Part shown: in pieces, positions 57,429 to 64,000 of the stretch | Layout: each line of letters begins with the position of its first letter | How positions within the stretch are numbered: position 1 is the stretch's first letter | Made by a program: the position numbers and the translations under genes | Notes under the pieces: model-generated | Told to the model about the DNA's origin: nothing | The model's database searches: none | Seen by the model: the letters and a program-made list of their open reading frames with translations, nothing else | Source of the DNA: Adhaeribacter terrigena | GTDB lineage: Bacteria > Bacteroidota > Bacteroidia > Cytophagales > Hymenobacteraceae | Length of the DNA stretch: 64,000 nucleotides | Assembly (NCBI RefSeq): GCF_016623615.1 | Contig: NZ_JAEHFX010000002.1 | Location: forward strand, 310,001-374,000 | Direction of reading: 5' to 3'

Positions 57429-57770
57429 ATGCTCAAGATCTACCATAATACCATGTGCAGCAAAAGCCGTTGCACGCTCGATCTTTTAAAAGAAAGCGGC
57501 CAGCCTTACGAACTGGTAGAATACCTGAAAAATGCGCCTTCGGAAACGGAACTGAAAGAAATTCTGCAGAAACTGCACCTGAAACCGGAACAATTACTGC
57601 GCAAAGGAGAGAAGTTATTCAAAGAAAAATTTGCCGGCCAAACTTATTCCGACGAAGAATGGATCAAGATTATGGCCCAAAATCCGGTGCTCATTGAACG
57701 CCCCATTGTGATAAACGGCGACAAAGCAGTTATCGGACGGCCACCTGAGCGTATCCTTTCGATACTGTAA
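57429..57770 (+). CDS. arsC: ArsC-family arsenate reductase-like protein
   Basis: 113 residues, thioredoxin-fold ArsC/Spx group. Catalytic Cys10 is in NTMCSKSRC; RPIVINGDKAVIGRPPERIL matches the ArsC C-terminus. Glutaredoxin-linked arsenate reductases convert arsenate to arsenite in the cytoplasm, though some members (YfgD-like) have other roles. It lies 24 bp after the ATP-grasp-like gene, far (22 kb) from the arsS cassette, so a shared pathway is only possible. Confidence 0.82.
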   Translation: MLKIYHNTMCSKSRCTLDLLKESGQPYELVEYLKNAPSETELKEILQKLHLKPEQLLRKGEKLFKEKFAGQTYSDEEWIKIMAQNPVLIERPIVINGDKAVIGRPPERILSIL

Positions 57771-57945
57771 GGGTCTTGGCTACCGGTTGTTCGGTAGAAA
57801 AGGAATTTCTGGCTTTGGGTTTGGTTATTTGCTGGTGTTGCACGAAGGCTACTACAGCGGCCAGGCAAAGCGCCACCACAAACATTAACAAATGGGAGGC
57901 CGGAGGTATTGGAAGAATCAGCTGGGGTTTAGAAGCGTTTAGCAT
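57730..57945 (-). CDS. Possible small single-helix membrane protein
   Basis: 71-codon frame with one clear membrane helix (LLMFVVALCLAAVVAFV, about 19-36) and a polar tail. It overlaps the last 41 bp of the ArsC-like gene on the other strand. It may be real, but the overlap and lack of family recognition leave it uncertain. The gap up to 58258 otherwise holds one dispersed motif and no gene. Confidence 0.35.
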   Translation of the reverse strand: MLNASKPQLILPIPPASHLLMFVVALCLAAVVAFVQHQQITKPKARNSFSTEQPVAKTLTVSKGYAQVAVR

Positions 57946-58208
57946 AACGTTTTTTTTAGGGTTTACGGGAAGCAGGGGCTCCTGAGTTTCAGTTAGTATT
58001 CTAATTTAACCAAACTTTAACAAACCAATTGAGCCTCAGTTGTGAACAGCCCGGAATTCTACGTAAGCTGCTGTGCTTTGAGAGGGAAGGGTGCCGTTAT
58101 TCTGGCGAAAGTTCAAAAAAAGCCGGCCTTTAAATTTTCAGGAGGAAGATTTTTAATTGCACTGTATTTGAAGCTTTATGAAAAAGGCGGGAAGTAAAGC
58201 CTGTTAAT

Positions 58209-58238
58209 GACTTTTAAGGCCGAAAACGATACCGTTTT
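58209..58238 (-). repeat. Dispersed 30-bp motif copy
   Basis: Exact core AAAACGGTAT, CGTTTTCGGCC and TTAAAAGTC. It lies 20 bp after the end of the ferredoxin reductase gene (minus strand). Confidence 0.85.
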
Positions 58239-58258
58239 CAGAAAAAAGCTACAAGCTA

Positions 58259-59320
58259 TTATATTTCCAAAGTTACATTGCCGCCCACAGGGTATGCCGT
58301 GCAGGTTAGGGTTAGTCCGGCGGCAGTTTCTTTTTCGGTTAGTACTTCGTTGTAGCTCATCCAGGTTTGGCCGGCGGTGCAGCGCGCAGCACAATTCCCG
58401 CATTTTCCGGCTTCGCAACTATAAGGAAGACTGAGGCCGGCTTTTTTTGCTGCCTGTAAAATGGTGTCCGGAAAGCGGCTTTCGAACCTGAATTCCTGGT
58501 TTTTGAATTTCAGCGTTACCAGGTGCGGATCGGTATCAGGCGGCTCTACTTTCATAGGTACTTTCCGGGTGCTGAAATTCTCTTTCCGGATATTTTCGAG
58601 GCGTACGCCGGCCACGTGCAAGCCGTACGTGCACATGCGCATGTAATTTTCGGGTCCGCAAACGTAAGCTAAAATTTCTGCGGGCGGCGCCACGGCCAAC
58701 ACTTTTACAAACGTTTGCAACAGCCCTTTATAAAGCCTGGCTTTAGCCAGATCGGCGGCATTGCTGAACAGGAATTCTACTTTAAACCGTTGCGGGAACT
58801 GATCGGCCAGCTGAACCAGTTCTTCCCGGAAAATGGCGTGATCGTGGGTTTTGTTGCTGTAAATTAACACCACCGGCAGTTTTGGGTACGCAAACAATAC
58901 CGTTTTTATAAGCGAAAAAATGGGCGTGATGCCGCTGCCGGCCGCCAGGAAAAATAATTGTTTGTATTGGTCCAGGTTTTCGGGAAGGGTAAAAAAACCG
59001 GCCGCGCCGGTGGTTATTAATTGGTCGCCAACCCGGACTTGATCTATTAAATAGCGCGAAAATATGCCGTTTTCCATCCGCTTCACGCCAATAGCCAGCG
59101 GTTCGTTTAAAACAGAAGCCGAAATAATGGAATACGATCGCCGGACTTCCGGCTGGTGATGCGGTAAAAGAAAAGTTAGGTACTGACCCGCCTGGTATGC
59201 AATAGAACTGGCATCCGGACCTTCGAAGTAAAACGTTTTCACATCCGGCGCTTCGGTTTTTATGGCCGTAATGGTAAGCGTTTTAAACAGATCGTTGTTT
59301 TCCGGCGCGGAAGCATTCAT
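58259..59320 (-). CDS. PaaE/Hmp-like ferredoxin-NAD(P)H reductase with 2Fe-2S domain
   Basis: 353 residues: FAD domain (about 1-110: AGQYLTFLLPHH, RRSYSIIS), NAD(P) domain (about 115-235: LFFLAAGSGITPIFSLIK, VCGPENYMRMC) and C-terminal plant-type 2Fe-2S ferredoxin with CEAGKCGNCAARC and a final Cys in LTLTCTAYP. It passes electrons from NAD(P)H via FAD to the 2Fe-2S centre and on to an oxygenase or similar partner. No oxygenase subunit is adjacent. A motif copy lies inside at 58877 (KTVLFAYPKL). Confidence 0.93.
   Translation of the reverse strand: MNASAPENNDLFKTLTITAIKTEAPDVKTFYFEGPDASSIAYQAGQYLTFLLPHHQPEVRRSYSIISASVLNEPLAIGVKRMENGIFSRYLIDQVRVGDQLITTGAAGFFTLPENLDQYKQLFFLAAGSGITPIFSLIKTVLFAYPKLPVVLIYSNKTHDHAIFREELVQLADQFPQRFKVEFLFSNAADLAKARLYKGLLQTFVKVLAVAPPAEILAYVCGPENYMRMCTYGLHVAGVRLENIRKENFSTRKVPMKVEPPDTDPHLVTLKFKNQEFRFESRFPDTILQAAKKAGLSLPYSCEAGKCGNCAARCTAGQTWMSYNEVLTEKETAAGLTLTCTAYPVGGNVTLEI
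58877..58906 (-). repeat. Dispersed motif inside the PaaE-like gene
   Basis: Exact core AAAACGGTAT, TGTTTGCG and AAAACTG. Read as KTVLFAYPKL. Confidence 0.65.
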
Positions 59321-59362
59321 GGATTCAGGTAGTTTGGGTTTCAGGCTTGCATACGCAGGTTT

Positions 59363-59800
59363 TTACTTTTGGCTTTCAGCAAAGGCCTTGAATTTATCGA
59401 GGTATTGCTGGCTTTGCTTTTTAAAAACGCCTGGCATAAGCCAACCCATCAGTTTCATGAAACCACTGAACTCGAATTCGGTATCGGAGATCCATTTGGT
59501 TTGATTTTCGGAAAGGGGAATGAACCGGTTGAACATCAGGTTATGAACTCCTTTGGCTTCGTAAATGCCATCAAAGGAATCGGGCAGGTTGTTTCTGGTG
59601 ATCGTTTCGATCATTTCAATTTCCCGACTGCCCATTTTATACTTCAACCGCGATTTGGCACCTTCCTGACCGGGGGTGCCGCTGATATGCTCCATGCTCT
59701 GAAAACCGGGCTGCCAGTGTTTCATATTGGCTGGGTCTTCAAACAACGCTATTACGCGCGGGCGCGGCAGGTTTATAATAATTTCGTTCGTGTATTTCAT
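59363..59800 (-). CDS. SRPBCC/START-like ligand-binding protein
   Basis: 145 residues, single SRPBCC domain: EIIINLPRPRVIALFEDPAN, GSREIEMIETITRNNLPD and TEFEFSGFMKLMGWLMPGVFKKQ. Proteins of this fold bind hydrophobic ligands or act as cyclase-like enzymes. It lies upstream of the PaaE-like gene on the same strand (42 bp), so the two may be co-transcribed. Substrate unknown. Confidence 0.85.
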   Translation of the reverse strand: MKYTNEIIINLPRPRVIALFEDPANMKHWQPGFQSMEHISGTPGQEGAKSRLKYKMGSREIEMIETITRNNLPDSFDGIYEAKGVHNLMFNRFIPLSENQTKWISDTEFEFSGFMKLMGWLMPGVFKKQSQQYLDKFKAFAESQK

Positions 59801-59871
59801 GGGTTCTGGAGCGGGTCATTATTTATGCAGAAGTAAGAAATAAAAAACCGGCCGCATTACCAAATTATCCA

Positions 59872-59901
59872 CTCTTTTGGCGGGAATTTGCATAGCGTTT
59901 G
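59872..59901 (-). repeat. Dispersed 30-bp motif copy, middle decayed
   Basis: Core CAAACGCTAT and distal CCAAAAGAG; the T-tract is lost. Confidence 0.55.
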
Positions 59902-59934
59902 GCTGATTATTTTCCTGAAACTGACCGGCTCTTT

Positions 59935-60300
59935 TTAGGCTACCACGGGTTTTTCTTCGGGGTGCAGCATGCGTTCGCGGTGTTTCAGGCCCCAGTCGCG
60001 GAGCGCGTAAATTACCGGGTTCAGGCTGAGGCCGTATTCGGTAACGGCATATTCCACGCTTACCGGCGTAGTGTCATAGACGGTACGCTTTACCAAGCCG
60101 TTCACTTCCAGGTCTTTGAGTTCTTTCGAAAGCATTTTGGCCGTAATTCCCGGCACATCACGATGCAATTCTTTAAATCTACGTTTATGGATACATAAGG
60201 CGCTGATGATGGGAATTTTCCACTTGCCGCTGATCAGGTCGAGTGCGTCGCGGATGGGCAGAATATGGTTGATGCAAAGGTCGCTTTTGTGGTCTTTCAT
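59935..60300 (-). CDS. HxlR-family transcriptional regulator
   Basis: 121 residues from ATG 60300 (MKDHKSDLCINHILPIRDAL); a 36-codon upstream extension would include the operator and is rejected. The HxlR winged helix is clear: LISGKWKIPIISALC, RRFKELHRDVPGITAKMLSKEL, LVKRTVYDTTPVSVEYAVTEYG. Cys9 and Cys31 could be redox-active, as in HypR/YodB-type members. It is divergent from the nitroreductase at 60416, with a palindrome between them, so it probably controls that gene and itself. Confidence 0.9.
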   Translation of the reverse strand: MKDHKSDLCINHILPIRDALDLISGKWKIPIISALCIHKRRFKELHRDVPGITAKMLSKELKDLEVNGLVKRTVYDTTPVSVEYAVTEYGLSLNPVIYALRDWGLKHRERMLHPEEKPVVA

Positions 60301-60324
60301 GGCGGTGGTTTCCTGAAGGTAACC

Positions 60325-60362
60325 GGTATACTTTGGTATAGTGGTTACTAATGTATACCAAA
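60325..60362. promoter_or_regulatory. Candidate HxlR operator, palindromic
   Basis: TTTGGTATA (60332-60340) and TATACCAAA (60354-60362) form a perfect 9-bp dyad with a 13-base spacer; GGTATAC/GTATACC (60325-60331 and 60353-60359) gives a second overlapping dyad. It lies 24 bp from the regulator start and 53 bp from the nitroreductase start. Confidence 0.55.
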
Positions 60363-60415
60363 TATAGGTAATTTTGCTTCGAAAAAAAACACTTTTAAAA
60401 ACAAACACTCACGAA

Positions 60416-61048
60416 ATGAATGTAATAGAAAGCCTGAACTGGCGCTACGCCTGCAAACGAATGACGGGTGCCAAAGTGCCACCGGAAAAAATAGATACTA
60501 TTCTGGAAGCCATGCGCTTATCGGCTTCTTCTATGGGCCTGCAGCCCTATACTATCCTGGTAATCAGCAACGATAACCTGAAGCAGGAATTGTTTGAGAA
60601 AGCCATCAAACAACCGCAGATAAAAGAAGCGTCGCACGTGGTGATCTTTGCGGCCTGGGCTAAAATTTCGGAAGCGCAGATCTCGGAATACATCAACCAC
60701 GTGGCCGAAGAACGCGGCGTAAACCCGGAAACGTTGGTGGATTTTAAAAGCAATATTGTGAACCTGGTAAAAAGCCGGTCCGACGAAGCAAACTTTAACT
60801 GGGCTGCGCGGCAGGCTTACATTGCCCTAGGTACCGGTTTGGTTGCCGCCGCCGCCGAAGCAGTAGATGCCACGCCCATGGAAGGCTTTAACCCTGCCGA
60901 TGTGGATGCCGTTTTAGGGCTGGCGGAAATGAACCTGCGCACCGTAGTGGCCATGCCTTTAGGTTACCGCGACGAAGCCAACGATTTTCTGGCTAAGGTT
61001 AAAAAGGTGCGCCGCCAGAAAGAAAAACTGTTCATTCAATTGGATTAA
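60416..61048 (+). CDS. NAD(P)H-dependent nitroreductase-family oxidoreductase
   Basis: 210 residues from ATG 60416 (MNVIESLNWRYACKRMTGAK), typical of the family; the frame to 60374 is less likely. FMN-binding features: RLSASSMGLQPY, FNWAARQAYIALGTGLVAAAAEA, MPLGYRDEAND. It reduces nitroaromatics or quinone-like compounds with NAD(P)H. A divergent HxlR regulator and an operator-like dyad lie upstream, which suggests induction by electrophiles; that is inferred. Confidence 0.9.
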   Translation: MNVIESLNWRYACKRMTGAKVPPEKIDTILEAMRLSASSMGLQPYTILVISNDNLKQELFEKAIKQPQIKEASHVVIFAAWAKISEAQISEYINHVAEERGVNPETLVDFKSNIVNLVKSRSDEANFNWAARQAYIALGTGLVAAAAEAVDATPMEGFNPADVDAVLGLAEMNLRTVVAMPLGYRDEANDFLAKVKKVRRQKEKLFIQLD

Positions 61049-61071
61049 AACGGTTAAGATCGGAAGAAAAG

Positions 61072-61165
61072 CCTTCTTTTGGAGGAAGGAAGGGGAGGCC
61101 CCGTATTGCTGATTATTAATGAACAGATAATGGGAATCTTCTCCCTAGCCCCTCCAGAGGAGGAC
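61072..61165. mobile_element. MITE-like inverted repeat element
   Basis: CTTTTGGAGGAAGGAAGGGGAGG on the left is imperfectly inverted as CCCTAGCCCCTCCAGAGGAGG on the right, bounding about 90 bp without an ORF. The ends resemble each other in purine-rich composition only, so the assignment is weak. Confidence 0.35.
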
Positions 61166-61201
61166 TAAAAACGAACAATCGAACATTCTAAAATAAAAAC
61201 T

Positions 61202-62149
61202 ATGGAAAAAAGAAAACTAGGGAATTCCGGACTTGAGATTGCGCCTTTGGTTTTTGGCGGAAACGTTTTTGGCTGGACGATCGATGAAACCACCTCTTTC
61301 GAAATATTGGACGCTTTTACCCGGGCCGGTTTTAACTGCATCGATACGGCCGACGTTTATTCGAACTGGAAACCGGGAAATACTGGTGGCGAATCGGAAA
61401 CCATTATTGGAAACTGGCTGAAGCAACGCGGCAACCGGGAACAAGTTATTATTGCCACCAAAGTGGGCGGCGATATGGGCCAGGGCAAAAACCTGAAAAA
61501 GGAATACATTGTGAAAGCCGCCGAAGATTCGCTGAAACGTTTGCAAACCGATTACATCGATCTCTACCAATCGCACTACGACGACCCGGCTACGCCATTG
61601 GATGAAACCCTGGAAGCGTACCAAACCCTCATTAACGCCGGGAAAGTGCGCGCCATCGGGGCTTCCAATTATAGTGCAGAACGCCTGGCCGAAGCCTTGA
61701 AAACCAGCGATGAAATGAATTTGCCGCGCTACCAGACCCTGCAACCCGAATACAATTTATACGCCCGCGAAGGCTTTGAAAAAGCCCTGGAACCGCTTTG
61801 CGTAAATAATAATATCGGGGTAATTCCTTATTATTCTCTGGCCAGCGGTTTCCTTACCGGTAAATACCGTTCCGAAGCCGATCTGGGTAAAAGTCAGCGG
61901 GGTGGCGGCATTCAGAAATACCTGAACGATCGCGGTTTCCGGATCCTGAACGCTTTAGACGAAGTTGCAGCGGAATTGAACGCTACACCGGCGCAGGTTG
62001 CGTTGAGCTGGCTCATGCACCGCCCCGGCATTACGGCCCCGATTGCCAGTGCTACCAGCCTGAACCAATTAAACGAACTGCTAAAAGCCGCGGAACTGAA
62101 ACCTGGAAAAGACGCAATAGAAAAATTAAACCGGGCCAGTGCTTATTAA
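61202..62149 (+). CDS. Aldo/keto reductase
   Basis: 315 residues, TIM-barrel AKR. Catalytic Asp/Tyr region FNCIDTADVYSNW, then NREQVIIATKVGG (Lys), the His in YQSHYDDP, GASNYSAERL and LSWLMHRPGITAPIASATS (shown split) in the NADP-binding end. It reduces aldehydes or ketones with NADPH. It resembles the general-stress/YhdN-like group. It starts 36 bp after a MITE-like element. Substrate unknown. Confidence 0.93.
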   Translation: MEKRKLGNSGLEIAPLVFGGNVFGWTIDETTSFEILDAFTRAGFNCIDTADVYSNWKPGNTGGESETIIGNWLKQRGNREQVIIATKVGGDMGQGKNLKKEYIVKAAEDSLKRLQTDYIDLYQSHYDDPATPLDETLEAYQTLINAGKVRAIGASNYSAERLAEALKTSDEMNLPRYQTLQPEYNLYAREGFEKALEPLCVNNNIGVIPYYSLASGFLTGKYRSEADLGKSQRGGGIQKYLNDRGFRILNALDEVAAELNATPAQVALSWLMHRPGITAPIASATSLNQLNELLKAAELKPGKDAIEKLNRASAY

Positions 62150-62183
62150 TTTCCGGGGAAATAAAATCTGGCATCATTTTCCT

Positions 62184-62213
62184 GGGTTTTAGGGCCGGGA
62201 ACCATAGCGTTTT
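62184..62213 (-). repeat. Dispersed 30-bp motif copy in the aldo/keto reductase-pirin gap
   Basis: Exact core AAAACGCTAT, GGTTCCCGGCC and AAAACCC. Confidence 0.75.
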
Positions 62214-62243
62214 TTTAGCGCAAACTTTCAACATTTTCAGGAA

Positions 62244-63098
62244 ATGAAAAAAATTAAAAAGATTCATAAGGCCGTTTCTGCCCCTGTTGCCGATCTGACT
62301 ACTTTTCGTGCCTTGCCCACCGGCTCGGTAAATCACCTAGATCCGTTTTTGTTTCTCAATCACCACGGTCCGCAACAATATGGTCCGGAGAACCGCGGCT
62401 TGCCTTTCGGGCCGCATCCGCACCGGGGTTTCGAAACGCTCACGTTTATTTTGCAGGGCGATATTGTACATCAGGATTCCGGCGGCGGAAAAGATACCAT
62501 TCAGGCTGGCGGGGTGCAATGGATGACGGCCGGACGCGGCGTGATCCATACCGAAATTTCTTCGGAGGAATTCAAAGAAAAAGGGGGCATGGAAGAAGTG
62601 ATCCAGCTCTGGCTCAACCTGCCAGCCAACCTGAAAATGACGCAGCCGGCCTATACCGGTTTGCAAAAAGATAAAATTCCGGCAGTTCCGGCTGATAATG
62701 GCAAGGTAATTATTCATCCGGTATCGGGAAACTGGGAAAACACGCAAGGCCCCATCCAATCGCTGACCGGAATAGAAATTGCGCGCCTTCAACTGAAAAA
62801 AGAGGCCCATTATACCCTGAGAATTCCGGCCGAGAGAAACATTTTATTTTATGTAGTAAACGGCGAAGTAAGGGTGAACGGCAGTTTGGCGGTTACCCAT
62901 AACCTGGTAGAATTTAGCAATGCCGGCGAAGAGATCCTGATCGTTGCCATGCAGGATTCGGAACTGATCCTGGGTCACGGGCAGCCATATAACGAACCCA
63001 TTGTAGCCCACGGACCTTTCGTAATGAACTCCGAAAAAGAAATTATGGAAGCCATGCGCGATTACCAGATGGGGAAAATGGGCATCTGGACGGAATAA
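62244..63098 (+). CDS. Pirin family protein
   Basis: 284 residues, bicupin. The metal-binding cupin has FGPHPHRGFETLTFILQG (His-x-His) and HTEISSEEF. The second cupin has ERNILFYVVNGEVRVNG. Bacterial pirins act as redox-sensing cofactors or quercetinase-like enzymes. The initial MKKIKKIHKAVSAP start is supported by the cupin N-terminus. It precedes an LLM monooxygenase gene; the two may be co-regulated. Confidence 0.92.
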   Translation: MKKIKKIHKAVSAPVADLTTFRALPTGSVNHLDPFLFLNHHGPQQYGPENRGLPFGPHPHRGFETLTFILQGDIVHQDSGGGKDTIQAGGVQWMTAGRGVIHTEISSEEFKEKGGMEEVIQLWLNLPANLKMTQPAYTGLQKDKIPAVPADNGKVIIHPVSGNWENTQGPIQSLTGIEIARLQLKKEAHYTLRIPAERNILFYVVNGEVRVNGSLAVTHNLVEFSNAGEEILIVAMQDSELILGHGQPYNEPIVAHGPFVMNSEKEIMEAMRDYQMGKMGIWTE

Positions 63099-63268
63099 TT
63101 GCTGATTGTTGATTGCTGATTGTTTATTCATTCATGAGAATGAAAAGAATTGGTGATTTCGGGCGGCGCAATATATTTCCATTAACGATCAGCTTTGCAT
63201 ATTCTCAAATACTAAAAACACGCAACCAACAACCAACAACCAACAATCAACTATTAACATCAGCAATT
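63097..63268. repeat. Inverted heptad arrays (ATTGCTG/ATTGTTG type)
   Basis: The left array (63097-63124) repeats ATTGCTG/ATTGTTG; the right array (63223-63268) repeats CAACCAA/CAACAAC and ends ATCAGCAATT, the inverse of the left end. The centre has no ORF. Same design as the GAATGA-type arrays at 33.7 and 43.1 kb, with a different heptad. Confidence 0.6.
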
Positions 63269-63274
63269 AAAAAA

Positions 63275-64000
63275 ATGTCCAGCATGAAACTCAGTGTATT
63301 AGACCAGTCGCCGGTGCGCAAAGGCGGCACGGCGCAGCAGGCTCTGAAGGAAACGACCGATCTGGCAAAATTCACAGAAAAACTGGGTTTTACGCGTTTT
63401 TGGGTTTCGGAGCATCATAATACGGCAAGTCTGGCGGGTTCTTCGCCCGAGGTGCTGATCGCGCATTTGGCAAACCAGACCACCCGCATAAAGTTGGGTT
63501 CCGGCGGAGTAATGTTGCCCAACCACAGCGCGCTGAAAGTGGCCGAAAATTTCCGGTTGCTCGAAACGCTTTTCCCGGGCCGCATTGATCTGGGTATGGG
63601 CCGCGCGCCGGGCACCGACCGGTACACCGCTTCGCTCCTGAACCCGAGCAATACCTTCAACGAAGATGATTTTACGCAGCAACTGGTAGATCTTACGCAT
63701 TTCCTCAACGATGGCATTACCGGCCCCAACCAAACCAAAATTAAAGCCTCGCCGCTGGCTCAAACCGTTCCGGAGCTCTGGTTGCTCAGTTCCAGCGGAC
63801 AAAGCGGCGTTTTTGCGGCGCATTTCGGCATGGGGTTTTCGTTTGCCCATTTCATAAACCCCAACAGCGGCGCGAAACTGATGAAACTATACAAAGAACA
63901 TTTTCAACCTTCGGAACATTTAAAAGCGCCCAAAGCCAACGTTGCCATTTTTATTATGGTAGCCGATACCGAAGAAAAAGCGCAGCAGTTACAGGCCGTA
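63275..64000 (+). CDS. Luciferase-like (LLM class) flavin monooxygenase, 3' end outside window
   Basis: 242 codons are seen. The start is ATG 63275 (MSSMKLSVLDQSPV) or ATG 63284. Motifs of bacterial luciferase-like FMN enzymes: KLSVLDQSPVRKGGT, FWVSEHHNTASLAGSSPEV (shown split), GSGGVMLPNHSAL, GRIDLGMGRAPGTD and PELWLLSSSGQS. Such enzymes oxidise small organic molecules with reduced flavin from a reductase; the PaaE-like and nitroreductase genes nearby are possible but unproven donors. The upstream leader consists of heptad repeats. Confidence 0.9.
   Translation, partial: MSSMKLSVLDQSPVRKGGTAQQALKETTDLAKFTEKLGFTRFWVSEHHNTASLAGSSPEVLIAHLANQTTRIKLGSGGVMLPNHSALKVAENFRLLETLFPGRIDLGMGRAPGTDRYTASLLNPSNTFNEDDFTQQLVDLTHFLNDGITGPNQTKIKASPLAQTVPELWLLSSSGQSGVFAAHFGMGFSFAHFINPNSGAKLMKLYKEHFQPSEHLKAPKANVAIFIMVADTEEKAQQLQAV

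Overview
The window looks like a chromosomal segment of an aerobic or facultatively denitrifying Bacteroidota bacterium, probably of the order Cytophagales. Supporting signs are a Sec/lipoprotein-type (clade II) nitrous oxide reductase, a type IX secretion C-terminal sorting domain, many small lipoproteins, TAnnTTTG-like -7 promoter boxes, little use of Shine-Dalgarno sequences, and a base composition near 45-50 percent GC. No tRNA, rRNA, CRISPR array, phage or intact transposase was found.

Layout. 1-2.7 kb (-): the 3' part of a nos cluster (small lipoprotein, cytochrome c lipoprotein, nosZ running off the left edge). 3.1-8.7 kb: a universal stress protein, then a signalling block with a tandem FixL-like PAS kinase, its CheY-like partner, a REC-kinase and a REC-cNMP-Crp regulator. 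8.9-16.5 kb: serine hydrolase, hemA, a Mut7-C RNase-like protein, an OmpH-like lipoprotein, a T9SS cargo protein and a conserved hypothetical. 16.8-21.6 kb: DUF1801 protein, an OmpR/HAMP-kinase pair, and a SulP transporter with beta carbonic anhydrase. 21.7-32 kb: disordered repeat protein, topB, NuiA-like protein, calcineurin-like phosphoesterase, small membrane proteins, DUF885 peptidase, YdcF-like protein. 32.3-37.3 kb: aldehyde dehydrogenase and an arsenosugar-type cassette (CMD protein, ArsS, DUF2064 transferase, GNAT), then a DUF2461 protein. 37.3-41 kb (-): three glycosyltransferases. 41-46.2 kb: bcp, a DUF6265-like lipoprotein, a hydrolase, and a three-gene electron-transfer unit (FAD oxidoreductase, two-helix protein, FixG/NapH-like Fe-S protein). 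46.3-48.5 kb: three paralogous small exported helical proteins. 49-58 kb: SDR, MORN/TonB protein, hrpB, pepD, an ATP-grasp-like protein, an ArsC-family protein. 58.2-64 kb: PaaE-like reductase, SRPBCC protein, an HxlR regulator divergent from a nitroreductase, aldo/keto reductase, pirin, and the start of a luciferase-like monooxygenase.

The most striking signal is not a gene. A 30-bp motif recurs about 47 times in both orientations. It has a 10-base core AAAACGSTAK (S is G or C, K is G or T), a T-tract about one helical turn later, and an A-tract about two turns later. It lies mostly between genes, often against stop codons, start codons or terminators, but about ten copies lie inside genes and are translated normally. 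By hand I count 33 exact cores; about 0.5 would be expected on both strands with equal base frequencies. The design (short fixed core, phased A/T tracts, about one copy per 1.4 kb, both orientations) closely resembles the DNA uptake signal sequences of Pasteurellaceae. I know of none described in Bacteroidota.

Other repeats form separate classes: inverted heptad arrays (33.7, 43.1-43.3 and 63.1-63.3 kb), a 24-bp perfect hairpin (8.7 kb), MITE-like inverted-repeat elements (32.1-32.3, 53.6-53.8 and 61.1 kb), two possibly structured RNAs (6.1 and 10.6 kb), and a 1.1-kb repeat-rich gene-free zone (55.4-56.5 kb).
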